Shown here: positions 54,856 to 63,105 of the stretch, piece after piece
How the letters are laid out: every line of letters starts with the position of its first letter
Position numbering within the stretch: the first letter of the stretch is position 1
Source of the DNA: Palsa-661 sp035535015
GTDB lineage: Bacteria; Actinomycetota; Acidimicrobiia; Acidimicrobiales; UBA8190
Direction of reading: 5' to 3'
Length of the DNA: 64,000 bases
Assembly (NCBI GenBank): GCA_035535015.1
Contig: DATLQU010000045.1
Span: 6,681 to 70,680 of the forward strand
The notes under the pieces: generated by a model
Told to the model about the DNA's origin: nothing
The model's database searches: none
The model's input: only the letters and a program-made list of their open reading frames with translations
Position numbers and translations under genes: made by a program

Positions 54856-55539
54856 GTGGCAGTCTCGCTCCTGACATTCCGCCGTGGAGAGGGCAAGGCA
54901 GTTCGACCTCGCTTGTCCCCGATGGACGATGGGTTCACTTTGATCGAGCTCACTGTGGTTCTGCTCGTCACGGCCATCCTGCTTGCTATTGCCATCCCAA
55001 TATTCATGGGCGCGTCTGGAGCTGCGAACGACCGATCCGCACAATCGAACTTATCGGGCGCACTCTCCGAGGTGAAGACCATGTTCCAGCCCAACCAGTC
55101 GTACGCAACCGTCTGGCTGGCAGCAGTAACTCTCGCGAGTACGGCACCCGAGTATTTGTGGGACCAGAAGAAGGCGTGTACAGCGACATCGTCCGCCCAC
55201 TGTGTGAGCGAATTTCCAGTCGACGTGATTAGCCCCGCCGGCGGTCGAGGGGTCATTCTGGCCACTCGAGGTAACAATGGAACGTGCTGGTACGCGGTGG
55301 ATTTGGAGGCCAACCCAACGACGATCAAGTTTGCGGATACGGGAGGAACCAGGCAGTTCCTCGCAGGAACGGCCAACGGGAAGTCACCGAACGACCAAGA
55401 GATGGGCTCGACCCCTCTCACGGCGGCCGGCGTCTATTACGCGCAGAAACAGACTGCTTCCTGTGACGCCCGCACGCCCACAACCAAAGGCAGTGCGTGG
55501 CGCTGGGGGCTTTCCTATTCCACCGCACCCGTGGACTGA
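54856..55539 (+). CDS. Type IV prepilin-like protein
   Basis: A 227-residue protein with a prepilin cleavage/methylation signal DDGFTLIELTVVLLVTAILL, where cleavage would fall between Gly26 and Phe27 and Glu sits at mature position 5. The globular part has four or more Cys residues (KKACTATSSAHC; NGTCWYAV; TASCDA). It could be a pilin or pseudopilin of a type IV pilus or type II-like system. No assembly genes are adjacent. Start is uncertain: a GTG at 54856 or an ATG at 54922, neither with a good ribosome-binding site. Confidence 0.8.
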   Translation: MAVSLLTFRRGEGKAVRPRLSPMDDGFTLIELTVVLLVTAILLAIAIPIFMGASGAANDRSAQSNLSGALSEVKTMFQPNQSYATVWLAAVTLASTAPEYLWDQKKACTATSSAHCVSEFPVDVISPAGGRGVILATRGNNGTCWYAVDLEANPTTIKFADTGGTRQFLAGTANGKSPNDQEMGSTPLTAAGVYYAQKQTASCDARTPTTKGSAWRWGLSYSTAPVD

Positions 55540-55949
55540 CTCGGCGTCGAGACAACCCTGGAAGCACCCAAACGTCAATACACCGTTGGCAAAGGGCTGA
55601 TCCATAGCCTGCAATTGTTGATACCGGTAGAACCGTGTATCGAAATGTCGCGAGCTGGAAGTGCCAGTGACGATGGCTCCGTAACGCGGACTCCGATAAT
55701 GCCTTAACCGCAGGTATCGCGCGGGCGACAGCACCAGTCATCGAAATGCGACCCGTCGTCCCGCGGTTATTGGTGTGCCATGGAAGGTGGCGCCTGATTC
55801 GCGAAGGACCGTCAGCCACGGGGCAATGCTGAGCAACCATGGGAGCCGACCTGAGGTTGCTCAGGGTTCAATAATCCCATGGTTGGCACGACCAGCCTCT
55901 GCCGCTTGTCTTCCCTGGTCGCCGGGGTGTTCTGCGGATTCCGGGGTCT
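55540..55949. other. 410-bp noncoding region with repeat copy B
   Basis: No gene is supported. It contains copy B of the ~100-bp repeat. Frames here are continuations of neighbours or composition artefacts. Confidence 0.55.
55772..55870 (+). repeat. Copy B of a ~100-bp dispersed repeat
   Basis: It aligns with 40032-40133, same orientation. The internal inverted pair is TGAGCAACC/GGTTGCTCA (55830-55838 and 55855-55863), one base pair longer than in copy A. It lies 80 bases past the end of the six-HTH gene. Confidence 0.85.
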
Positions 55950-57026
55950 TCAGCCGGAGCGACGCCTTGTCGTCCAGGGTGCGTCCTGGCCCTTTGGGCG
56001 CAGGTCCACGCCAGCGGCCCTCAGGCCGGACCTGACCGCCCCCTGGCCCACCCCCAGGAGAAGGCTCATGTGGAGGATCGGCAGTCCCAAATCCTCGTAC
56101 AGTGCCGTCACCAAGCCTGTCGGAAGTGGCAACGGGGCGAGGGACTCGAAGGGTCCGGTGGGGCTCCACTCCTCGGGTACGACGACCCTGTGGCGGGTCA
56201 GGACCTTCACGATCTCGGGGTCGCCGTAAAGGTCGTCGAGGAGGCTGCGTCCCTCGTCTGTGTGGCAGGCGAAGCCGCCACGGCGTACCTGGACCCCGGA
56301 CTGCTGCAGCGCCACCCTGACCGTCCCGACGCTCATACCCAGCTCTTGCCCGACCGCCTTCATGGTCATGCCGCCTTCGTAGAGGCGGGAAGCCTCGTCC
56401 CTGAGATCGTCGGGGTCCCACGGTCCCTTCGGGATGAAGGTCCCCGGCCTCTTGATGAGACCGGCCTCATGCAGGCGCTTGCTCACGTACTCGGTACTGA
56501 CCCCGAGGAGGCGAGCCGTCTCAGCCACGTTGAGCTTCTTCTTCACGTAGAGGTCGGCCAGGCGCTTGTCGGTGACCTTGGCCCGGTTCCCCCGAGGGCT
56601 CCGGACGGTGTGGGAACGGATGGGGATGCCGGCGACCACGAGCTCACGCGCCACTCGGGCGGGAGAGATCCGGAACTTCTCGGCCACCTCGGCGATGGTC
56701 AGGGCCTGGTCGACGTAGAGCTTCTCGAGGCGCCGGTGGTCGATGCTCGGATCGGGAGGAAGGATCCCGGCCTCGGCCAACCACCTCGCCACGGTGGCGT
56801 CGGAGACACCGAAGCGCCGGGCCAGGCTGGCGATGGTGGCGCCAGGTACGGCGAAGGCCTTTCTGAGGCCCGCAGCGGACACCGGACAGGCTCGGTTGGG
56901 TGTGCGACGCTCGATGCCGGCCTTGTCCATGGCCTCGGCCACACGCGAGCGGCTGACTCCGAGGAGCTGGGCGATCTCACGTTCCGTCCGGCGATCGTCG
57001 ACGTAGAGACGCCGCAAGGTCTTCAA
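55950..57026 (-). CDS. Protein of six tandem helix-turn-helix repeats
   Basis: A 358-residue basic protein consisting of homeodomain-like HTH units at about 5-38, 54-88, 100-134, 155-189, 212-245 and 308-342. Typical units are REIAQLLGVSRSRVAEAMDK, LTIAEVAEKFRISPARVARE and LNVAETARLLGVSTEYVSKR. No catalytic or ligand domain is visible. Such arrays should read a long or repetitive DNA site. I do not recognise a named family. The first codon used is a TTG with no clear ribosome-binding site, and a stop lies just upstream, so the 5' end may be eroded. A ~100-bp structured repeat lies just past the gene. Confidence 0.78.
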   Translation of the reverse strand: MKTLRRLYVDDRRTEREIAQLLGVSRSRVAEAMDKAGIERRTPNRACPVSAAGLRKAFAVPGATIASLARRFGVSDATVARWLAEAGILPPDPSIDHRRLEKLYVDQALTIAEVAEKFRISPARVARELVVAGIPIRSHTVRSPRGNRAKVTDKRLADLYVKKKLNVAETARLLGVSTEYVSKRLHEAGLIKRPGTFIPKGPWDPDDLRDEASRLYEGGMTMKAVGQELGMSVGTVRVALQQSGVQVRRGGFACHTDEGRSLLDDLYGDPEIVKVLTRHRVVVPEEWSPTGPFESLAPLPLPTGLVTALYEDLGLPILHMSLLLGVGQGAVRSGLRAAGVDLRPKGQDAPWTTRRRSG

Positions 57027-57625
57027 GTCCGGGTCGGCGCCACGACGCCATCAGTTCACCGGTCGGGTGTCTTTGCTCCGACCGCTCGTCGTCATGGTGC
57101 TCAGTCTCATCGACGAACGGTTCCATGCGCCGGTCGATTGCTGGCCACCTGATCAGTGGCTTGGGTAGGTCTGGGAAAAGGGTGAGGCCATGGGCGAAAG
57201 TGTGTCGACTCGGCGCGTTATCAATCAGGGTCGTTCACTGCAAACCGCTCCACGGACCACCCGACATCAAGCAGTTCTGGGTGGTCTGACGCCACTTCCC
57301 ACCCGCAGCAACACGGGTGATCCCGCATGGGTGGCAGGGGACCGGTAGCGGGTCGACCAACGGGGGGTCGTTCGTCCTCAAGGCCAGGAGTGCGATAGCG
57401 GGGCGGTAGAACTTGAGGGCTCATCCCCCTAGGTTCGTCACTGTCGCACTCCCTGTTGACTCAAAGTTGGGGTGGATGTGGCCGCTGATGCCGTTGCAAA
57501 GGGTAGGAGCGCCACTTTGGCTGGTAAATTACGACTGGAATGCGCGGTCGACGAGGGGCCGCGATTTGGGGGCGGCAATGAGGCGGTACGGGCGACGTCA
57601 CTTCGGCGGATCGCAAACTTTTCGG
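57027..57625. other. 599-bp intergenic region
   Basis: No gene is supported. It contains a GACCACCC/GGGTGGTC pair near 57255-57287 and should hold the promoter of the large exported protein. A possible alternative start of that gene (ATG at 57578 behind a G-run) lies here. Confidence 0.45.
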
Positions 57626-60055
57626 ATGTCACAACGGACGAAGACCCCGCGTCGCTTTCTCCTGGCTGGCTCCGGTGCGGCGCTCGTGGTGAGCCTTCTC
57701 ACCATCGTCCAGACTGTCGGTGCCGGTGCATCGCCTGCCTACCCTTCGGTGGACCAGGCGGCCCAGACCGTGGGTCCATTGAATCCGACCAACATCCAGC
57801 CCCTCACCATCAGCTGCCCCTCTGTCACCACGTGCTTCGAGATGGGAACCATCAGCGGCACGAGCGACGGGCATCTTCCCTGGATCGGGACCCTGAGCGA
57901 TGGATCATGGACGTACGTGGACGGCCCCGTCCCGAGCGACGCATCGACGGTCGACGCCGGAGTTCAGCTGAGTGCCTTGACATGCTTCGACCCGACAACG
58001 TGTGTGGCCATAGGTACCTACCAGGACCTCAACAATGTCCAGCAAGGAATGCTGCTCTCCTTGACCGACGGTTCGTGGGTGGCAACGCAGGCCCCCGTCC
58101 CCTCGGATGCCGCCACCGACAACGAGGTGACCAACAACACCGAGCACACTCGCGTGAAGGCCGTGTCATGTTGGGCCGAGGGCAGCTGCATGGCGGTCGG
58201 GACCTATATGGTCGGCGCGACGGCAAGGTACGCAGGGATGGCACTGCAGCTCACCAACGGGACCTGGGTGACGACCAAATTGACCCCGCCTGCCAACGCT
58301 GTTCAGACGAGTTCCCCCGACGTCACCACGGTCAGCTGCGACCCGACCGGGACCTGCGTGGCAGGGGGCAAGTATCTCCAGTCGGGTGCAGCCTTCGAAG
58401 GCGTGCAATTGCTGACCAACGCCGGCGGATCATGGACCAGCAGTGAGGCTGACGGACTGCCCGGTTCGCCCAGCTACATCCCGCTGACTGTGTCCGCCAT
58501 CGACTGCCCAGCGGTCAACCAGTGTACGGCCGTCGGCAACTATTACGAGTCGGACAACGGTTACCGCTCGGCCATGGTCCTTCAGCAGTCGACGTCCGGT
58601 TGGTCGGGCGTCGTCGTTCCGATTCCCGGTGACACCGGAACGGCCGTGACCATCGGGGCACTGTCCTGCCCCGCCGTGGGTTCCTGTGTGGCCGACGGTA
58701 CATTCCAGAGCGGCCCTCCTGGAGGCGCTGAGCCTTTCTCGTACGGCGCCCTATTGGAGGATACGCCCGGTGGCTGGACCGCGCAGCAGGCACCCCTGCC
58801 CGCTGACGAGAGTGTGGGTACGCCCGGCGTCAGTCTCGGAGCCGGCTCCCTCTCGTGTCCTGCAGTCGGAGAGTGCACTGCCGTGGGGACTTACGCCACA
58901 CAGCCGTCTACGAATACGCAAATCGGCGACGCGGGGATGGTCCTGACCCAAAGCAACGGAACGTGGGCTATAGCCACGCAGCAAGGCTGGCCTCAAGGAT
59001 ACACCCCCGGAGTGCCAAACAACATCGTGGCCGGTGAGCTCTTCCAGGTGTCGTGTTCCACGCCAGGGAGTTGCTGGGCCAACGGGCTTGTCACGGACCA
59101 CGACGCCGATACCGGTAGTACCGAGCAATTCGATGTCGAGTCGATCACCACAACTCGGCCGGCCGTGGGAACTACTACACCGACGATCTCGCTTGTGCCC
59201 GCTTCCGCCACCGTCTCTGTTACGGACGGCGGATACACGACTTTCCAGGTCACTGCGACGGGCAACGCAACCGACGGCAGTCCCGATGACCCCGTTTCCG
59301 TCTACGTGTGCGGACCGACGGTAGTGCCCACTCCCTGTACCAGCTACTCCAATCCGCTCGGACCGGTGATCCTCACCCCCGCCTCGGCCAGCTCGGCGAC
59401 GGGAATCTCACCAGCGATCCAGCCCCACATTCCGGAGGTCAGCGGCTACTGGTGCGCGGCTGCGTACTACTACGGGGATTCCAATTACAGTGCCGCCATG
59501 GATCTCGGAACGGACGGGTGTTTCGATCTCCTCCCCGACGTGACGAGCGCCGACTCAACCTCCTTCACCGAGGGAGTGGCGGCCACGCCCTTCCAGGTCA
59601 CCGCCGGACCCGATATAGCTCCGGTATCATTCTCGGAAGCCGGGAGCCTTCCCTCGGGGGTCAAGTTGTCCTCCAACGGACAGCTCGGAGGGACGCCGAA
59701 GGCAGCGGGATCCTTCCCCATCACTATCACCGCCGCCGATACCACCGGCCACAGCAGCAAGCAAGACTTCACATTGTCCGTGGCGCCGGGAAGCGCGTTG
59801 CAGGTGGTCACCACGTCACCCCTTCCACCTGCTCAGGTCCGCGCTGTGTACACGACGGGACTGACTACGACAGGGGGCACTGCTCCGTACAAATGGAGGC
59901 TTATCAACTCGAAGCTTCCCAAGGGTCTCAAGCTCGGCAAGAAGACCGGGACGATCTCAGGTAAGCCTCGGGCGTCCGGTACCGACACCTTTGAAGTTCA
60001 AGTCACCTCAGGTTCACAGACGGCAGACGCGACGTTGTCCATCACTGTTACGTAG
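57626..60055 (+). CDS. Large exported protein with eight paired-Cys repeats and Ig-like tail
   Basis: An 809-residue protein. A signal peptide is visible (MSQRTKTPRRF, then LLAGSGAALVVSLLTIV). Eight repeats carry a C-x5/6-C-x-A-x-G signature: ISCPSVTTCFEMG, LTCFDPTTCVAIG, VSCWAEGSCMAVG, VSCDPTGTCVAGG, IDCPAVNQCTAVG, LSCPAVGSCVADG, LSCPAVGECTAVG and VSCSTPGSCWANG. This spacing suggests a beta-propeller with one disulfide per blade. Ig-like domains of the putative-Ig (He_PIG) type follow (GSLPSGVKLSSNGQLGG; KLPKGLKLGKKTGTISG). No anchor is seen. Function is unknown; adhesion or binding is a guess. An ATG at 57578 is an alternative start. Confidence 0.8.
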   Translation: MSQRTKTPRRFLLAGSGAALVVSLLTIVQTVGAGASPAYPSVDQAAQTVGPLNPTNIQPLTISCPSVTTCFEMGTISGTSDGHLPWIGTLSDGSWTYVDGPVPSDASTVDAGVQLSALTCFDPTTCVAIGTYQDLNNVQQGMLLSLTDGSWVATQAPVPSDAATDNEVTNNTEHTRVKAVSCWAEGSCMAVGTYMVGATARYAGMALQLTNGTWVTTKLTPPANAVQTSSPDVTTVSCDPTGTCVAGGKYLQSGAAFEGVQLLTNAGGSWTSSEADGLPGSPSYIPLTVSAIDCPAVNQCTAVGNYYESDNGYRSAMVLQQSTSGWSGVVVPIPGDTGTAVTIGALSCPAVGSCVADGTFQSGPPGGAEPFSYGALLEDTPGGWTAQQAPLPADESVGTPGVSLGAGSLSCPAVGECTAVGTYATQPSTNTQIGDAGMVLTQSNGTWAIATQQGWPQGYTPGVPNNIVAGELFQVSCSTPGSCWANGLVTDHDADTGSTEQFDVESITTTRPAVGTTTPTISLVPASATVSVTDGGYTTFQVTATGNATDGSPDDPVSVYVCGPTVVPTPCTSYSNPLGPVILTPASASSATGISPAIQPHIPEVSGYWCAAAYYYGDSNYSAAMDLGTDGCFDLLPDVTSADSTSFTEGVAATPFQVTAGPDIAPVSFSEAGSLPSGVKLSSNGQLGGTPKAAGSFPITITAADTTGHSSKQDFTLSVAPGSALQVVTTSPLPPAQVRAVYTTGLTTTGGTAPYKWRLINSKLPKGLKLGKKTGTISGKPRASGTDTFEVQVTSGSQTADATLSITVT

Positions 60056-60487
60056 ACGAGTCAGACCTTCTGGTCACGCCACCTCGTCACCGGCTTGAGG
60101 GGTCAGCGAAGAGGCGAGCTCAGTCGAACCCAACCAGGTCGGTGAATTAGCACCGCTATGTTCTCGGTGGTGGCCACCGAACCCCGTGTCCCCGCAAGTA
60201 GGCGAAAGACTAGGCGAGACCAGGGGTTTCTTCACCAGCGACGATCCCGCTGCCTCGACGACCGGCGCCCTGGCTGCCCTGCTCGCAATCGGGGTGTGGC
60301 CATACCGATCTATTGATGTATCAAAGTCGTCCGGGCGAGACGTGCTGTTCCCGGTCGGGGTCATGGTTGGGGTCGAGGACGGCCTCGGATAGCGCATAGC
60401 TACGACTCTCTATGTCGGTGATCAAAGATCACTCCGCCCTTCGGGCCGGCATAACCGCAGATCATGCCGGTGATCGCATCCAGGGTT
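60056..60487. other. 432-bp intergenic region before the IS element
   Basis: Frames on both strands are low-complexity and lack start signals. No gene is called. It ends at the left target-site duplication of the IS. Confidence 0.5.
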
Positions 60488-60495
60488 GTTGAATG
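60488..60495. repeat. Left target-site duplication GTTGAATG
   Basis: The 8 bases match 62459-62466 exactly and abut the IS terminal inverted repeat. An 8-bp duplication is the length IS66-family elements make. Confidence 0.88.
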
Positions 60496-60517
60496 GTAAC
60501 TATTCAGGGGTAGGGAC

Positions 60518-60838
60518 TCAATAACCAAGCCATCGCCTGTATGCGGCGATCAACCGAGACGTGGCTGCGTTGCCGAGAACATCAGTGTCGAGGAGTGCGA
60601 CGTCGTACTTCCTGCCGCCACGCTTACAAGTGACGATTAGCTCGCGACGATGGTTCTTGACCGAGACAGACAGCACCTCGACCTCCTCGCCCACGACGGT
60701 CCCTGGGCAGGGAAAGTCAGCCTCTTCGTCGAAGGCATTCTCGAAGCCCATCAGCTGTTCGTCCTCGTCATGGGCATCGACAATGATCTCGTCGATCAAT
60801 TGGTCGAGATCTGAGTCGGCTTTACGTGCTGGGCTCAT
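60518..60838 (-). CDS. Small acidic passenger protein of the IS66-type element
   Basis: A 106-residue protein with an acidic N-terminal half (DQLIDEIIVDAHDEDEQL; FENAFDEEADFPCPG) and a beta-like, basic C-terminal half (VKNHRRELIVTCKRGGRKYD) resembling a small SH3-like barrel. It lies inside the IS, 84 bases after the transposase gene, on the same strand. It is not one of the known TnpA/TnpB accessory proteins that I can recognise. It may assist or regulate transposition, or be cargo. Confidence 0.7.
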   Translation of the reverse strand: MSPARKADSDLDQLIDEIIVDAHDEDEQLMGFENAFDEEADFPCPGTVVGEEVEVLSVSVKNHRRELIVTCKRGGRKYDVALLDTDVLGNAATSRLIAAYRRWLGY

Positions 60839-60922
60839 GAGGATTGTCCTGCCTGTGGCACCACTCGTGACATTGGCACGACGACGTGCCGGCAGTCCAG
60901 CAGGGTCCTCTACGTCGTTGTT

Positions 60923-62314
60923 TCAGGTTGGAGCCGGCAACCATGGCTGACCTTCGAAGAGGAGGCGCAGCCCGCCGAGAATGTCCTGGTTCTGCTTGCG
61001 CAGGGTGGAGACGTAGCTGCGGATGGCGCAGTAGGCGCGGGCGCCGGCCAGTGTGCGCCACGAACCGGAGATCTTCTGTTGAAGCTTCACCATCCTGATG
61101 TCCCGCTCTGCCTGGTTGTTGTCGAAGCTGGCATGGAAGTCCGAGGCGAAGCGCAGGACGTCGGCCCGCTGGTTGTCGAGGCGGACGAGAAGGTTGTAGG
61201 CCTTCTTCTCGTAGCCGTGGCGCTTGTGGGAGAGCGGTCCGGGATTGGTGAGGCGACCCGCCGCGATGATCAGGCCATAGCGGACGCGGATCGAGTGCAG
61301 GGCACCGGCCGAGAGCGATGTCGCTCCAGTCGCCTTGGCCGTCTCCACGATGTGCTTGGCGTCGCACAGAAGTGCGGCCATGTCGCCCGCCCAGAACTGG
61401 TGGCTGATCCAGCTGATCTCGTCCAGCTCCCTCAGGTGATGGGCGTTGCACAGAGAATGGACGACGTCGTAAGCGCGGTAGGACTGCCAACCGTCGTGGT
61501 GGGCGATCCCCGCCATGTGGTCGATCACCCCGAGGTCGTCCATGGCCGCCCGCCCACGCCTCTGGTGGCAGTCGAGCAGGGTGAGTAGGGACGTCGAGGC
61601 GCTGTGGACCCAGTGGAGCTTCCCCGCCACCCGGCCCCCGGTCTCGTCGAAGTGCACGGCATCGGCCCGTCGCAGCAGGTAACGGACCTCGTCGGTGAAG
61701 GGTTCGGTCAGCTCTCCGGCCTCGGCCACCATCTGGGCCAGCGCCCCCACCGAGATCTCGATCCCGAGCAGATCGCTGAACAGCTCGGCCATGCGCCCGT
61801 AGGGCAGGTGCTGGTGCACGGCCAGGTAGGAGGTGAGCGCCCGCACGCCGTGGCCGTAGGCGGCCGGAGCGGTGGCCTCGGCGGGGAACGACGCCTTGGT
61901 CTCGCACCCGCAGCGGCAACGACGACGCTCGGCGACGTGCTCGACCACCCGCACGCAGATGTCGGGCAGGTCGAAGACCTGCCGGCGTTCGGTGCTGATG
62001 ACCTCGGCGTTTTCCAGCCCGGCGCCACACCCGGTGCAGGCCCCGGGGAGATGGGTCACCACCTCGTCGGGATCGGCCACCTGGGCCAGGTGCTTGCCCT
62101 CCGAACCCGGCTGCTTTCCCGGACGCCGTTTGGCCGCCCGTCGTTCGGCCCGGTTGGCAGCCGGCGGCTTGGACAGCCCCTCGGCCGACGGCGGCATGGA
62201 CGAGTTGCGGGGCGTGCGCCCGAGTCGCTGCTCAAGATCGGCCAGACGCGCCTTCAGTTCGGCGATCACTACCGTCTGTTCGGCGATCTCCGAGGCCTGC
62301 CTGTCGTTCAGCAC
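60923..62314 (-). CDS. IS66 family transposase
   Basis: A 463-residue transposase. The order is a coiled-coil N-terminus (ELKARLADLEQRLGRTPRNS), a zinc-binding region (CTGC at 93-96 and CRCGC at 133-137), and the DDE domain with HFDETGGRVAGKLHWVHSAS, HHDGWQSYRAYD, SLCNAHHLRELDEI and a C-terminal FDNNQAERDIRMVKLQQKIS. All expected catalytic acids are present. The GTG at 62314 is the first usable start, but protein-like sequence (PSYEELSEQVAAL) continues in frame upstream without a start codon, so the 5' end may carry a frameshift. Confidence 0.93.
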   Translation of the reverse strand: MLNDRQASEIAEQTVVIAELKARLADLEQRLGRTPRNSSMPPSAEGLSKPPAANRAERRAAKRRPGKQPGSEGKHLAQVADPDEVVTHLPGACTGCGAGLENAEVISTERRQVFDLPDICVRVVEHVAERRRCRCGCETKASFPAEATAPAAYGHGVRALTSYLAVHQHLPYGRMAELFSDLLGIEISVGALAQMVAEAGELTEPFTDEVRYLLRRADAVHFDETGGRVAGKLHWVHSASTSLLTLLDCHQRRGRAAMDDLGVIDHMAGIAHHDGWQSYRAYDVVHSLCNAHHLRELDEISWISHQFWAGDMAALLCDAKHIVETAKATGATSLSAGALHSIRVRYGLIIAAGRLTNPGPLSHKRHGYEKKAYNLLVRLDNQRADVLRFASDFHASFDNNQAERDIRMVKLQQKISGSWRTLAGARAYCAIRSYVSTLRKQNQDILGGLRLLFEGQPWLPAPT

Positions 62315-62458
62315 ATGCAGAGCGGCGACCTGCTCGCTCAGCTCCTCATATGAGGGCGTGTCGTCGAACGGGGAGAGGTCGTCGGTCGGAATTCCCCACG
62401 TTACGCGCGTCGTTTTCCCAGGTGGTGGACTCCGCCATCAGGGGACGTGAACAGTTAC

Positions 62459-62466
62459 GTTGAATG
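62459..62466. repeat. Right target-site duplication GTTGAATG
   Basis: Exact copy of 60488-60495, directly after the right IS end. Confidence 0.88.
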
Positions 62467-62772
62467 AAAGGCGATGACGATCACGAGCATATCTGGTAGA
62501 TCTCGGTAGGGCTACCAATCCACCCAGGCCGGACTCACGGCGTCAGATGCGTAGACCTCGATCCGACGGTGCCCCGTGCGGTATCAACGTGATTGTTTGC
62601 GGATGGGTGATCGTGTCGGTGAGGTCCTGAGATTGCCGCGGGGTCCCCGAGAAACGGACGTTGCAGCACCGCCCGCACACGGGTGTTATGCCGCCCATCC
62701 TGTCAAGTAGCAACGGGATATGCCGCCCATCGCCGGGGACATCTCGTCCCCGGCGACCGCGGCCAGTGGTGA
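62467..62772. other. 306-bp intergenic region
   Basis: No gene is seen. GGTAGGGCTACC near 62501 is a short palindrome whose centre recalls the MarR operator, without a regulator nearby. Confidence 0.4.
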
Positions 62773-63105
62773 TCAGTCGGGATCGAGGGGCCGCCTCCTG
62801 TTCTTCGACTGAGGTGCATAACGGACGACGGCGCTGAGCCGACTGCAACCGAGTTGGCGAGCAATCTCACCCCACGTGTGCTCCTGGTCGCGGGCATCAG
62901 CCACGACGAAGGCCAACCGCCCCTTGGCATGGGCGATCAGGCTTACCAGCGCGTGCAACTCGGCACCGGCGTCTCCGGAGGACAACGGTGAGCGCAGGGT
63001 CGTGAGCGTCTCGACCGCTTCGTCGAGGACAGACGCACTGTCGCCGTCGGTTCTCGGGCGCGTCGGGTAGGGGCGCCAAGGGTCTGTGGTCATGGCGTCG
63101 CTCAC
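62773..63105 (-). CDS. Small HTH protein coupled to a tyrosine recombinase
   Basis: A 110-residue protein. The middle is helical (ASVLDEAVETLTTLRS; LHALVSLIAHAKGRLAFVV), and WGEIARQLGCSRLSAVVRYA looks like a helix-turn-helix. Its GTG overlaps the recombinase stop (GTGA), so translation is coupled. It may be a helper protein comparable in position to TnpC of Tn554-like transposons, an inference from layout only. Confidence 0.65.
   Translation of the reverse strand: MSDAMTTDPWRPYPTRPRTDGDSASVLDEAVETLTTLRSPLSSGDAGAELHALVSLIAHAKGRLAFVVADARDQEHTWGEIARQLGCSRLSAVVRYAPQSKNRRRPLDPD

Larger units (their letters stand above)
60496..62458 (-). mobile_element. Complete IS66-family insertion sequence
   Basis: A 1963-bp element with imperfect terminal inverted repeats: the left end reads GTAACTATTCAGGGG and the right end, inverted, GTAACTGTTCACGTCCCC. 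It is flanked by the 8-bp duplication GTTGAATG. It holds a transposase gene and a small passenger gene, both on the minus strand. Intact ends and duplication indicate a recent insertion. Confidence 0.9.

Noticed and set aside
55820..55885. tRNA-like sequence (GGTTCAATAATCC) in repeat copy B
   Set aside because: No acceptor or anticodon arm can be paired around it, and copy A lacks the T-arm-like stem.
60074..60397. 107-residue minus-strand frame and an opposing plus-strand frame
   Set aside because: Both are low-complexity, overlap each other and lack start signals; neither looks protein-like.
62501..62512. GGTAGGGCTACC palindrome as a second MarR operator
   Set aside because: Only the centre resembles the operator at 50312, and there is no regulated gene or promoter next to it.
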